Positions 26,711-35,937 of a DNA stretch of 64,000 bases are shown piece after piece. Numbering within the stretch: the stretch's first letter is position 1; every line of letters begins with the position of its first letter. The translations under genes were made by a program, and so were the position numbers. The notes beneath the pieces are model-generated. The model saw only the letters and a list, made by a program, of their open reading frames with translations, was not told the origin of the DNA and ran no database searches. The DNA is from FEN-1219 sp036563665 (GTDB lineage Bacteria > Pseudomonadota > Gammaproteobacteria > Steroidobacterales > Rariloculaceae): positions 1 through 64,000 of the forward strand of contig DATCLY010000045.1 in NCBI GenBank assembly GCA_036563665.1, given 5' to 3'.

Positions 26711-28045
26711 TCAAGGCGCCCGAAACTCGAGCGCGCGCCCGTGTGGCTCGCCCTCGGGCACGCCGTTGCGTGCGGCGACGCGGCCGTTGACGAGCGTGAG
26801 CGTGACGGCGGCCCGAAGCACGGCGGATTCGAGCGGCGACCAGCCGCAGCGGTACAGGATCTGCTTCCGCGTGACCGTCGTGGTCCGCTCGAGGTCCACC
26901 ACCGCCACGTCGGCGAAGTAGCCCTCCCGCAGGAACCCCCGGTCCACGATGCCGAAGAGCCGGGCCGGGTTGTGCGCGGCCTTCTCCACGATCTGCGGCA
27001 GCGTCAGGAAGCCCTGGCGGTGCAGATCGAGCAGCATGAGCAGCGAGTGCTGGACCAGCGGCAGCCCGGAGGGCGCGTCGAAATAGCCTCGACCCTTCTC
27101 CTCCAGCGTATGGGGGGCGTGGTCGGTGGCGATCACGTCGATGCGCCCCGTGGCCACGGCCTCGAGCAGCGCCGCCCGATCCGCCGCGGTCTTGATGGCC
27201 GGATTGCACTTGATGCGGGCGCCGAGGTCCGCGTAGCGGCCGTCGTGGAACCACAGGTGGTGCACGCACACCTCGGCCGTGATGCGCTTGCCGTCGATCG
27301 GCCCCGGCGCGAAGAGCTCGAGCTCCCGGGCCGTGGAGAGGTGCAGCACGTGGAGCCGCGTGCCGTGCCGCCGGGCCAGCTCCACGGCGAGCGACGACGA
27401 GCGGTAGCAGGCCTCGGCCGAGCGGATCAGCGGGTGCGCGGACATCGGCACGTCGTCGCCGTAGCGCTCGCGGAAGCGTTGCTCCGCGGCGCGGATCATC
27501 GGCGTGTCCTCGCAATGCGCCGCCACGGGCAGCGCCGTGCCGGAGAAGATGCCCTCGAGCGTGGCCGGGTCGTCCACGAGCATGTTGCCCGTGGAGGCGC
27601 CCATGAAGACCTTGATGCCGCAGGCGAGGTCGGGGCCTACCCGCTTGATCTCCTCGAGATTGTCGTTGGTGGCGCCCAGGTAGAAGCCGTAGTTCGCGTG
27701 GCTCGACGCCGCGGCGATCCGCCGCTTCTCCTCGAGCCGTGCGCGGTCGGTGGTGGGCGGCAGCGTGTTCGGCATGTCGAGGAAGCTCGTGACGCCGCCC
27801 GCCACCGCCGCCCGCGACTCCGAGCCGATCGTGGCCTTGTGGGTGAGCCCGGGCTCGCGGCAGTGGACCTGGTCGTCGATGAGCCCGGGCAGCACGTAGC
27901 GCCCGGCCAGGTCGATCACCTCCGCTCCTGCGGGCACGCCGCCCGCCCCGACGCGCGCGATGCGATCGCCCTCGATCAGGAGGTCGGCCTCGACGATGCG
28001 CCCCTCGTTGACGAGGCGGCCGTTGGCGAGAAGAAGGGTGCTCAT
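26711..28045 (-). CDS. pyrC: Dihydroorotase
   Basis: A 444-residue amidohydrolase that closes carbamoyl-aspartate to dihydroorotate in pyrimidine synthesis. The metal and substrate motif reads DDQVHCREPGLTHK, with Gln where classical enzymes have the first His of HxH; to my knowledge the same DDQVHxREPG is found in a recognised bacterial subtype, so it is probably not a defect. Further ligands: GIKVFMGASTG (carboxylated Lys), AHCEDT, LHVLHLST and the catalytic Asp in IATDHAPHT. It stands alone, convergent with the small exported protein and divergent from the M16 protease. Confidence 0.92.
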   Translation of the reverse strand: MSTLLLANGRLVNEGRIVEADLLIEGDRIARVGAGGVPAGAEVIDLAGRYVLPGLIDDQVHCREPGLTHKATIGSESRAAVAGGVTSFLDMPNTLPPTTDRARLEEKRRIAAASSHANYGFYLGATNDNLEEIKRVGPDLACGIKVFMGASTGNMLVDDPATLEGIFSGTALPVAAHCEDTPMIRAAEQRFRERYGDDVPMSAHPLIRSAEACYRSSSLAVELARRHGTRLHVLHLSTARELELFAPGPIDGKRITAEVCVHHLWFHDGRYADLGARIKCNPAIKTAADRAALLEAVATGRIDVIATDHAPHTLEEKGRGYFDAPSGLPLVQHSLLMLLDLHRQGFLTLPQIVEKAAHNPARLFGIVDRGFLREGYFADVAVVDLERTTTVTRKQILYRCGWSPLESAVLRAAVTLTLVNGRVAARNGVPEGEPHGRALEFRAP

Positions 28046-28218
28046 GGCGGCATTGTCGCACGCGCGTCGCCGCCCCCGCGGCCGCTACGCGCGCCCGCGG
28101 CCGATCCCCTATCATGGCCGGTGCCGCGGCCGCTCCGTCGGAACTCGAGCCCGTCGGCGGCAGTCTGTTACGCGTGTTACGCGGCGCCCACCGCGCTCCA
28201 ACCTGTCTTGGGGGACTT

Positions 28219-30948
28219 ATGCGACGACTCGCCACAGCCCTGGCCATCACGCTCCTAGGCGCCGGCTCCGCCGCCGCGCAGCTGCCGGACATCCCCTTCG
28301 AGGAGTTCTATCTGGACAACGGGCTGCGGGTGATCGTCCACGAGGATCACAAGGCGCCGATCGTCGCCGTCACCGTCTGGTACCACGTGGGCTCGAAGAA
28401 CGAGCGCCCCGGCAAGACCGGCTTCGCCCATCTCTTCGAGCACCTGATGTTCAACGGCACGGAGCACTACAACGACGAGTACTTCAAGCCGTTCCAGGAG
28501 GTGGGCGCCACCGGGATGAACGGCACCACCGACTTCGACCGCACCAACTATTTCCAGACCGTGCCCACCACGGCGCTCGACCTCGCGCTCTGGATGGAAT
28601 CCGACCGCATGGGGCACCTGCTCGGCGCCGTGGACCAGGCCAAGCTCGACGAGCAGCGGGGCGTCGTGCAGAACGAGAAGCGGCAGGGCGAGAACCAGCC
28701 CTACGGGAAGGTCTTCGAGCAGATCCTGATCAACGTCTTCCCCGAGGGCCATCCCTACTCGTGGGAAGTCATCGGCTCCATGGAGGACTTGAACGCGGCC
28801 ACGCTCGACGACGTGCGCACCTGGTTCGAGACCTACTACGGCCCCAACAACGCCACCCTCGTGCTCGCGGGCGACATCGACGTCGAGACGGCGCGCCGCA
28901 AGGTGGAGCAGTACTTCGGCGACATCCCGCCGGGCCCGCCCATCACGCGCATGGAGCGCTGGATCCCCGAGAAGCTCGAGCCGAAGCGCATCGTCATGCA
29001 GGACCGCGTGCCCGAGGCGCGCGTCTACAAGACCTGGCTCGCGCCCGAGTGGAAGAGCGACGAGTCCACGCTGCTGCAGCTCGCCGACGGCGTGCTCACG
29101 CTCGGCAAGACCTCGCGCCTGTACCAGCGGCTCGTCTACGAGGATCAGATCGCGACGACCGTGGGCGGCTTCTACCTGGACAACGAGATCGCGGGCGCCT
29201 ACGTCCTCTACGCGAGCGCCGCGCGTGACCAGGACCTGGCCGAGGTAGAGCGTGTGCTCGACGAGGAGCTCGCGCGCTTCCTGCGCGAAGGGCCCACGGC
29301 GGCCGAGCTCGAGCGCGTGAAGACCGAGATCAAGGCGTCCTTCATCCGCGGCGTGGAGCAAGTGGGCGGCTTCGGCGGCAAGTCGCAGATCCTTGCGGAG
29401 AACGCGGTCTACGGCGGCCGGCCGGACTTCTGGAAGCACTCGCTCGAGGTGCTCGAGGCGGCCACGCCCGAGACCGTGCGCGCCGCGGCCGCGAAATGGA
29501 TCTCCGGCGCCGCCGTGGCGGTGGAGGTGCAACCCTTCCCCGAGACGCTCGAGGCCTCCGGGGAGGGCGTGGACCGCTCGGGGGGACCGCCCATGCCGAG
29601 CCACTTCCCCGACGCCCCGTTCCCCGAGATCAAGCGGGCCAAGCTCTCGAACGGTATCGATCTGATCGTCGCCGAGCGGCACGCCGTGCCCGTGGTGTGG
29701 TTCAGCCTGCAGATGAACGCGGGCTACGCGGCGGACCAGTTCGCGAAGCCCGGCACCGCGAGCCTCGCGATGGAGATGCTGGACGAGGGCACGCGGTCGC
29801 GGAACGCGCTCGAGATCAGCGACGAGCTCGCGCGGCTCGGCGCCACGCTCAGCACGGGCTCCAACCTCGACTACTCCGCCGTGAGCCTGTCCGCGCTCAC
29901 CGAGAACCTCGACGAGTCGCTCGAGATCTACGCCGACGTGATCCTGAACCCGGTCTTCGACGAGCGCGAGCTCGAGCGGCTCAGGCGCCTGCAGCTCGCG
30001 CAGATCGCGCAGGAGCAGGCCTCCCCGGGCACGATGGCGCTGCGCGTGCTGCCGCGGCTGCTCTACGGCGAGGACCATGCGTACTCGCTGCCGATGACGG
30101 GCTCCGGAACGCCGGAGTCCGTGGCCGCCATCACGCGCGAAGACCTGCGCGCGTTCCACTCCACGTGGTTCAAGCCGAACAACGCCACGCTCATCGTGGT
30201 GGGCGACACGACGCTCGAGGAGATCCGCCCGAAGCTCGAGCGGCTGTTCGCGGGCTGGCGGCCGGGCGAGGTGCCGAGCAAGGAGCTCGGCCAGGTCTCT
30301 CCGCCGCCCGCGCCGCGGATCTTCATTCTCGATCGGCCGGGCTCGCAGCAGAGCGTGATCATCGCGGGCCAGGTGGTCGAGCCGAAGCGCGCCGAGGCCG
30401 ACATCGCCGTGCAGGCGATGAACGACATCCTGGGCGGCAGCTTCACGTCGCGCATCAACATGAACCTGCGCGAGGAGAAGGGCTGGTCGTACGGTGCGCG
30501 CTCGCAGATCGTGGAGACGATGGCGCAGCGTCCGTTCATCGCCACCGCGCCGGTGCAGGCGGACCAGACGGCGCCGGCCGTGCGCGAGATGCTTGCGGAG
30601 CTCGAAGCGTTCCTCGCGAGCGAGCCGCCGAGCGACGAGGAAGTGGCCACGAGCAAGAGGCGCAGCACGCTGTCGTTGCCGGGGCGCTGGGAGACGGCGC
30701 GCTCGGTGGCCGCGTCGATCGCGGAGCTCGTGCGCTTCGGCTTACCCGACGACTACTGGCAGCGCTACGCCGAGCTCGTGTCGGCGCTCGACACCGCCGA
30801 GGTGAGAGAGGCCGCGCGGCGTCTCATCGATCCGCAGCGTCTCACGTGGGTGGTGGTCGGCGACCGCCGCACGATCGAGGAGCCGATACGTGCGCTCGGC
30901 ATCGCCGACGTGCACGTGATCGACGTGGAGGGCAACGTCATCGAGTAA
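28219..30948 (+). CDS. M16-family zinc metallopeptidase (two-domain, exported)
   Basis: A 909-residue protein with signal peptide (residues 1-20, ALAITLLGAGSAAAQ) and two tandem M16 units. The first has the inverted zinc motif HLFEH (FAHLFEHLMFNG) and the distal Glu region VVQNEKRQGENQPYG, so it is catalytic; the second (from about residue 470) lacks HxxEH and should be the inactive partner half. It probably degrades peptides in the periplasm, like other pitrilysin-type clamshell proteases. ATG 28219 is chosen because the signal peptide follows; the frame is open 105 bases upstream. It ends 111 bases before the Gld-like operon. Confidence 0.9.
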   Translation: MRRLATALAITLLGAGSAAAQLPDIPFEEFYLDNGLRVIVHEDHKAPIVAVTVWYHVGSKNERPGKTGFAHLFEHLMFNGTEHYNDEYFKPFQEVGATGMNGTTDFDRTNYFQTVPTTALDLALWMESDRMGHLLGAVDQAKLDEQRGVVQNEKRQGENQPYGKVFEQILINVFPEGHPYSWEVIGSMEDLNAATLDDVRTWFETYYGPNNATLVLAGDIDVETARRKVEQYFGDIPPGPPITRMERWIPEKLEPKRIVMQDRVPEARVYKTWLAPEWKSDESTLLQLADGVLTLGKTSRLYQRLVYEDQIATTVGGFYLDNEIAGAYVLYASAARDQDLAEVERVLDEELARFLREGPTAAELERVKTEIKASFIRGVEQVGGFGGKSQILAENAVYGGRPDFWKHSLEVLEAATPETVRAAAAKWISGAAVAVEVQPFPETLEASGEGVDRSGGPPMPSHFPDAPFPEIKRAKLSNGIDLIVAERHAVPVVWFSLQMNAGYAADQFAKPGTASLAMEMLDEGTRSRNALEISDELARLGATLSTGSNLDYSAVSLSALTENLDESLEIYADVILNPVFDERELERLRRLQLAQIAQEQASPGTMALRVLPRLLYGEDHAYSLPMTGSGTPESVAAITREDLRAFHSTWFKPNNATLIVVGDTTLEEIRPKLERLFAGWRPGEVPSKELGQVSPPPAPRIFILDRPGSQQSVIIAGQVVEPKRAEADIAVQAMNDILGGSFTSRINMNLREEKGWSYGARSQIVETMAQRPFIATAPVQADQTAPAVREMLAELEAFLASEPPSDEEVATSKRRSTLSLPGRWETARSVAASIAELVRFGLPDDYWQRYAELVSALDTAEVREAARRLIDPQRLTWVVVGDRRTIEEPIRALGIADVHVIDVEGNVIE

Positions 30949-31059
30949 CCGTAGCGATCGCTCAGGGTGCGCAAGCATGCTTGAAAGAGCGAATCCCCGT
31001 ATGGAGAATGGTCCGCCGCTTTCTGGCGGTTACGCCGCTGCACTTTCTTGGGCTGCGTA

Positions 31060-31995
31060 ATGATCGAGTGCCAGCATCTAAGCAAGCAGTACGGCCAGCT
31101 CCGGGCCGTCGATGATCTGAGCTTCACGGTGCAGCCGGGCGAGGTGCTCGGCTTCCTGGGCCCGAACGGCGCGGGCAAGACCACCACGATGCGCATCGTC
31201 GCGGGCTTCCTGCCGGCGACGTCGGGGCGCGCGCTCGTGTGCGGCTTCGACGTGGAGACGCAGGGCATCGAAGCGAAGCGTCGGCTCGGCTACCTGCCGG
31301 AAGGCGCACCGAGCTATCCCGAGATGACGCCGCGCGCGTTCCTCGAGTTCGTGGCGGACGCGCGGGGACTCAAGGGCGAGCACCGCCGCCGGCGCCTCGA
31401 CGAGGTGATCGGCCTGCTGCACCTCGAGCGGGTGCTCGAGCAGACCATCGACACGCTGTCGAAAGGCTACCGGCGCCGCGTGGGCCTCGCGCAAGCCATC
31501 GTGCACGACCCCGAGGTGCTGATCCTCGACGAGCCCACCGACGGCCTCGATCCCAACCAGAAGCACGAGGTGCGCGAGCTGATCGGGCGCATGGCGCGCG
31601 ACAAGATCATCGTGATCTCGACCCACATCCTCGAAGAGGTAGAGGCCGTCTGCAACCGCGCGATCATCATCGCGCACGGCAAGATCCTCGCGGACGACAC
31701 GCCCCGCGGGCTCGAGGCGCGCTCGCGCTTCCACAACGCGGTGTCGCTCAAGCTCGCCGATCCCACGCTGCTGCCCGCCGCGCGCGAGTCGATCCAGGCG
31801 CTGCCCGAGGTGGAGAGCGTCGAGATCGATAAGACCGCCGCGCGGCTCACGGCCATTCCGAAGGCGGGCAAGCTCCCGCTCGGTCCGATCAGCAAGCTCG
31901 CGGAAGCGCGCGGCTGGTCGCTCGCGGAGCTGCATCTCGAATCGGGCCGGCTGGACGAGGTGTTTCGCACCATCACGGGAGGCGCGACGGCATGA
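31060..31995 (+). CDS. ABC transporter ATP-binding protein (GldA-like)
   Basis: A 311-residue ABC ATPase with Walker A GPNGAGKTTT, signature LSKGYRRRVGLAQA and Walker B VLILDEPTDGLD, followed by a C-terminal regulatory extension (about residues 215-311). It energises the membrane protein encoded next, whose start overlaps this stop (ATGA). The four-gene order (ATPase, permease, GldG-like, DUF4340) matches the Gld-like ABC systems found across Proteobacteria and Bacteroidota; outside Bacteroidota the role in gliding is not established, and the substrate is unknown. ATG 31060 is preferred to the upstream TTG at 31048. Confidence 0.9.
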   Translation: MIECQHLSKQYGQLRAVDDLSFTVQPGEVLGFLGPNGAGKTTTMRIVAGFLPATSGRALVCGFDVETQGIEAKRRLGYLPEGAPSYPEMTPRAFLEFVADARGLKGEHRRRRLDEVIGLLHLERVLEQTIDTLSKGYRRRVGLAQAIVHDPEVLILDEPTDGLDPNQKHEVRELIGRMARDKIIVISTHILEEVEAVCNRAIIIAHGKILADDTPRGLEARSRFHNAVSLKLADPTLLPAARESIQALPEVESVEIDKTAARLTAIPKAGKLPLGPISKLAEARGWSLAELHLESGRLDEVFRTITGGATA

Positions 31996-32726
31996 GCCAG
32001 GTTTGGGTCGTGATGCGCCGCGAGCTCGCGAGCTATTTCCTCACGCCGCTCGCGTTCGTGTTCACCGTGTTCTTTCTCATGCTCGCGGGCTGGTTCACGT
32101 TCTACCCGGGTGCGTTCTACGAGAACGGCCAGGCCAACCTGAGCTCGTTCTTCGGCTTCCACCCGTGGCTGTACCTGTTCCTCGTGCCCGCGCTGTCGAT
32201 GCGTCTGTGGGCCGAGGAGCGCAAGACCGGCACCATCGAGCTGCTCGCCACGCTCCCCGTGGAGATGTGGCATGCCGTGGTCGGCAAGTTCCTCGCCGCG
32301 TGGGCGTTCACAGGCATGGCGCTCGCGCTCACGTTCCCGATCTGGATCACGGTGAACTACCTCGGCGATCCGGACAACGGCGCCATCTTCGCGGCCTACA
32401 TCGGCAGCCTGCTCATGGCCGGCGGCTTCCTGGCAGTGGGCGCCTGCATCTCGGCCACGACGAAAAACCAGATCATCGCGTTCATCGTGACGGTGGTCGC
32501 CTGCTTCATGCTCGTGCTGGCGGGCTTCCCGTGGGTGCTCGACCTGTTCTCCGGGTGGCTGCCGCAAACGCTCGTGGACGCCGTGGCGAGCCTGTCCTTC
32601 TACACGCACTTCACGAGCATCAGCAAAGGCGTCATCGATCTGCGCGACATCGTGTACTTCGCACTGCTCATCGCCACGATGCTGTACGCGAACGTGGTGG
32701 TGCTCGAGCTCAACAAGGCGGGTTGA
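31992..32726 (+). CDS. ABC-2 permease (GldF-like)
   Basis: A 244-residue inner-membrane protein with six predicted helices (for example TPLAFVFTVFFLMLAGWFTF, FTGMALALTFPIWITV, IAFIVTVVACFMLVLAGF). It forms the channel part of the ABC system with the ATPase just upstream (four-base overlap) and the GldG-like protein starting four bases after its stop. The WAEERKTGTIELLATLPV motif is the usual cytoplasmic coupling region of this permease family. Confidence 0.88.
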   Translation: MSQVWVVMRRELASYFLTPLAFVFTVFFLMLAGWFTFYPGAFYENGQANLSSFFGFHPWLYLFLVPALSMRLWAEERKTGTIELLATLPVEMWHAVVGKFLAAWAFTGMALALTFPIWITVNYLGDPDNGAIFAAYIGSLLMAGGFLAVGACISATTKNQIIAFIVTVVACFMLVLAGFPWVLDLFSGWLPQTLVDAVASLSFYTHFTSISKGVIDLRDIVYFALLIATMLYANVVVLELNKAG

Positions 32727-32730
32727 GATC

Positions 32731-34695
32731 ATGGCGGCGGAACGAAGGAGAAAGCTCGGTCATCTTTCGCTGGTGGTGCTGTTCTTCGCGTTCATCGCGG
32801 CGATGATCGCGAGCAACACGCTGCTGCGCGGCATCCGTCTCGACCTAACCGAGAACAAGCTGTACACGCTCGCGCCCGGCACGCGCTCGCTGCTCGGAAG
32901 CATCGAGGAGCCGGTGAACCTCTACTACTTCTTCTCCGAGCGGAGCGCGAGCGACATCCCGCAGCTGCGGGCATTCGCCACGCGGGTGAGCGAGATGCTC
33001 GACGAGTTCGTGGCCGCGTCGGACGGCAAGCTCATCCTCCACCGGCTCGATCCGGTGCCGTTCTCCGAGGAGGAGGACCGGGCGGCGCAGTTCGGCCTGC
33101 GGCCCATCGGCGTGGGCAACCGCGGCGACGACATCTACTTCGGGCTCGCGGGCACCAACAGCGTGGGCGACCAGGGCATCATCGCGGCATTCCGCAGCGA
33201 CCGCGAGGCGTTCCTCGAGTACGACCTCGCCACGCTGATCTACAGCCTGGCGCATCCGAACAAGGTGGTGGTGGGGCTGCTCGCCGGCATCCAGATGGAC
33301 GGCGGCTTCAACATGCAGACGCAGCAGCCGACGCAGCCCTGGGTCATCACGCAGCAGGCCCGGCAGCTCTTCGAGGTGCGCACGCTGCCGGAGAGCGTGG
33401 AGCGCATCGACGACGACATCGACGTGCTGTGGATCGTCCATCCCGCCGGGTTCGACGACAAGACGCTGTACGCGATCGATCAGTTCGTGCTGCGCGGCGG
33501 CCGCGCCCTCGTGTTCGTGGATCCGTTCGCGGAGATCGCCTCGGTCGGCGCGGGCCCCGGAGCATTCGGCGGCGAGACCGGCTCCTCGCTCGATCGGCTG
33601 TTCGAGGCGTGGGGCATCGACTTCTCCTCCGGCGAGGTGGTCGTGGACGTGGCCCGGGGCCTCAACCTGAGCGGCGGCCTGCGGCCGGTGCGGCACATCG
33701 GCATGCTCGGCCTCGACATGGCCGCGATGGACCAGCAGGACGTGGTCACCTCGGGGCTCAACTCGCTCAACATCGGCACGGCCGGGCACTTCACGAAGCG
33801 CGAAGGGTCCGAGATCCGCTTCACGCCGCTCATGAGCTCGTCCACGGAAGCGGCCACCGTGCCCGCCGTGCGCATGCAGTTCCTCGCCGATCCCGAGCAG
33901 CTGCTCGACGACTTCTCGCCCACGGGGAAGAGCTACGTGCTCGCGGCGCGGCTCGAGGGCCCGGTGCGCACCGCCTTCCCGGATGGGCCGCCCGACGGCG
34001 CCGAGGCCGACTCGGGCGACGACGATGCCGAAGCGGCCGACGCCGGTGCCGCGACCGAGGGCGACGCCACGTCGGACGGCGGCGCCGCGGACGAGTCGAC
34101 GGAGGGCTCGTCCGCCCCGTCCGAGCATCGCACGTCGATCGACAACGCGAACATCATCGTGGTGGGCGACGTGGACATGCTGACCGACCGCCTGTGGGTC
34201 AGCGTGCAGAACTTCCTCGGGCAGCGCCTCCTGACCTCGTTCGCGAACAACGGCGATTTCCTGATCAACGCGCTCGACAACCTCTCGGGCAGCGCCGAGC
34301 TCATCGGTCTGCGCAGCCGCGCGACCTACACGCGTCCGTTCACCAAGGTGGAGCAGCTGCGGCGCCAGGCGGACGCGCGCTTCCGGCAGACCGAGCAGCG
34401 GCTCGAGGCCGAGCTCGCGGAAACCGAGCGCAAGCTCGGAGAGCTGCAGGCCGCGCGCGACGACAAGAGCTCGCTGCTCATGAGCCCCGAGCAGCAGAAG
34501 GAGATCCAGCGGTTCCTCGACGAGCAGGTGCGGATCCGCCAGGAGCTGCGCGCCGTGCGCCGCGAGCTCGACCGCAGCATCGAGGTGCTCGGCACCACGC
34601 TCAAGGTGCTGAACATAGGCCTGGTTCCGGCGCTGCTCACGATCGGGGTGCTGGGCTACACGTTCGCCAAGAAGCGGAAGGTGAAGCGGTCATGA
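32731..34695 (+). CDS. GldG-like ABC-associated membrane protein
   Basis: A 654-residue protein: N-terminal helix (about residues 10-30), a large periplasmic GldG domain (YTLAPGTRSLLGSIEEPVNLYYFFSER ... VLWIVHPAGFDDKTLYAIDQFVLRGGRALVFVDPF), an acidic low-complexity insertion (about residues 415-465, rich in D, E, A, S, T), a coiled coil (about 530-620) and a C-terminal membrane helix. It probably works with the ATPase/permease pair as a periplasmic substrate or signal module. The acidic insertion is unusual and shared in style with the next protein. Confidence 0.85.
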   Translation: MAAERRRKLGHLSLVVLFFAFIAAMIASNTLLRGIRLDLTENKLYTLAPGTRSLLGSIEEPVNLYYFFSERSASDIPQLRAFATRVSEMLDEFVAASDGKLILHRLDPVPFSEEEDRAAQFGLRPIGVGNRGDDIYFGLAGTNSVGDQGIIAAFRSDREAFLEYDLATLIYSLAHPNKVVVGLLAGIQMDGGFNMQTQQPTQPWVITQQARQLFEVRTLPESVERIDDDIDVLWIVHPAGFDDKTLYAIDQFVLRGGRALVFVDPFAEIASVGAGPGAFGGETGSSLDRLFEAWGIDFSSGEVVVDVARGLNLSGGLRPVRHIGMLGLDMAAMDQQDVVTSGLNSLNIGTAGHFTKREGSEIRFTPLMSSSTEAATVPAVRMQFLADPEQLLDDFSPTGKSYVLAARLEGPVRTAFPDGPPDGAEADSGDDDAEAADAGAATEGDATSDGGAADESTEGSSAPSEHRTSIDNANIIVVGDVDMLTDRLWVSVQNFLGQRLLTSFANNGDFLINALDNLSGSAELIGLRSRATYTRPFTKVEQLRRQADARFRQTEQRLEAELAETERKLGELQAARDDKSSLLMSPEQQKEIQRFLDEQVRIRQELRAVRRELDRSIEVLGTTLKVLNIGLVPALLTIGVLGYTFAKKRKVKRS

Positions 34696-35867
34696 GCGTG
34701 CGCACTCTCGCCATCCTCGCCGCCGTCGGCGCGGTGCTGCTGCTCCTCGCCGTGCTCGGCGAGCGCTCGAGCGCCCCGCCCCAGCGCACCTCGGAGCTCC
34801 TGCTCCCCGGCCTCGCGGACGTCGTGAACGACCTCGAGGAGATCAAGATCGTCAAGGCCGGCAACGAGACCGTGGCCACGCTGCGCCCGGCCGAGAACGG
34901 GTGGACGGTGGCGGAACGCGACGGCTACCCCGCCGATCTCGGCAAGCTGCGCCAGAGCCTGCGGGCCCTCGCGGAAGCGCGCATCGTGGAGCAGAAGACC
35001 TCCAATCCCGAGCTCTACGAGCGGCTGGGCGTCGACGACGTGTCCAACAGCGAGACGCGCGCCGTGGCCGTGTCGTTCTCCGGCGGCGGAGCCGAGCTGC
35101 CCACGGTCATCATCGGCGATGTGGAAGGGGGCGAGCTCCGCTACGTGCGCCGCGCGGGCGAGGAGACGAGCTGGCTCATCGACCGCAATCCCGACTTCCC
35201 CCGCAACACCGAGCAGTGGCTCGATCGCACCATCCTCGACGTGCGCGGCGACCGCGTGCAGCAGGTCACCATCACCCACCCGGACGGCGAGGTGGTGCAC
35301 ATCTACAAGGACGAGCGCGGGCAGACGAACTTCACGGTGGCCGACGTGCCGGAAGGGCGCGAGCTGCAGTACCCGGGCGTCGCGAACGTGATCGGCAACG
35401 CCTTGCGCGAGCTCAACCTCGAGGACGTGGAGCGCGCCGGCGAGAGCGACGCGATGCCCATCGAGGTGGAGTGGCGCACGTTCGACGGCCTGGTGGTGCG
35501 GGCGCGCGGCTTCGAGCGCGACGACCAGTCGTGGATGACGTTCGAGGCGAGCGTCGATCCCGAGCAGGCCGCCCGCTTCGCGCCGGCGGAGACCGACGGC
35601 GACGACGAGACGGCGACCGACTCCGGCGAGTCGGCCTCCACCGACGGCGACGCCGGCGCGGCGGCGGCGACCGACGGCGGCGAGGACGCGTCCGATGCTG
35701 CGGCCGCCGACGGGCAGGGGACGACCGAGACGGTGGACACGTCCGCCGTGGAGGCCGAGGCCGCCGAGATCAACGAGCGCGTCGCGGGCTGGCGCTATCG
35801 CATCGCGAGCTACCAGTTCGATCAGATGACGCGCCGCATGAACGACCTCCTCAAGGCCACCGAGTAG
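34692..35867 (+). CDS. DUF4340 membrane-anchored protein
   Basis: A 391-residue protein starting at ATG 34692, overlapping the GldG-like stop by four bases; the upstream open frame is a shadow. An N-terminal helix (LAILAAVGAVLLLLAVLGE) anchors a periplasmic DUF4340 domain (IKIVKAGNETVATLRPAENGWTV, LRQSLRALAEARIVEQKTSNPELYERLGV). A linker of about 55 residues made almost only of D, E, A, G, S and T (about residues 300-355) precedes a final helical segment. DUF4340 proteins accompany GldG-like ABC systems; the function is not established. A GC hairpin at 35872-35892 may end the operon. Confidence 0.85.
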   Translation: MSVRTLAILAAVGAVLLLLAVLGERSSAPPQRTSELLLPGLADVVNDLEEIKIVKAGNETVATLRPAENGWTVAERDGYPADLGKLRQSLRALAEARIVEQKTSNPELYERLGVDDVSNSETRAVAVSFSGGGAELPTVIIGDVEGGELRYVRRAGEETSWLIDRNPDFPRNTEQWLDRTILDVRGDRVQQVTITHPDGEVVHIYKDERGQTNFTVADVPEGRELQYPGVANVIGNALRELNLEDVERAGESDAMPIEVEWRTFDGLVVRARGFERDDQSWMTFEASVDPEQAARFAPAETDGDDETATDSGESASTDGDAGAAAATDGGEDASDAAAADGQGTTETVDTSAVEAEAAEINERVAGWRYRIASYQFDQMTRRMNDLLKATE

Positions 35868-35871
35868 CGCC

Positions 35872-35892
35872 CCGCGCGCGCGTCGCGCGCGG
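35872..35892 (+). terminator. GC-rich hairpin after the Gld-like operon
   Basis: CCGCGCGC (35872-35879) and GCGCGCGG (35885-35892) form an 8-base stem with a 5-base loop, four bases after the DUF4340 stop codon. There is no T tract, so it is a weak terminator at best. Confidence 0.3.
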
Positions 35893-35937
35893 CGATGCGC
35901 TACGCTGGGCGCCGTCCAGCGATCGCTCGAGGCGCCC

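Noticed and set aside
26711..28045. Loss of dihydroorotase activity because the first metal His is Gln
   Set aside because: The DDQVH-REPG form is, as far as I know, normal in a bacterial subtype and the other ligands are intact.
30972..30983. CAAGCATGCTTG perfect 12-base palindrome before the Gld-like operon
   Set aside because: No second copy, no promoter spacing and no T tract; it could be chance in a 111-base gap.
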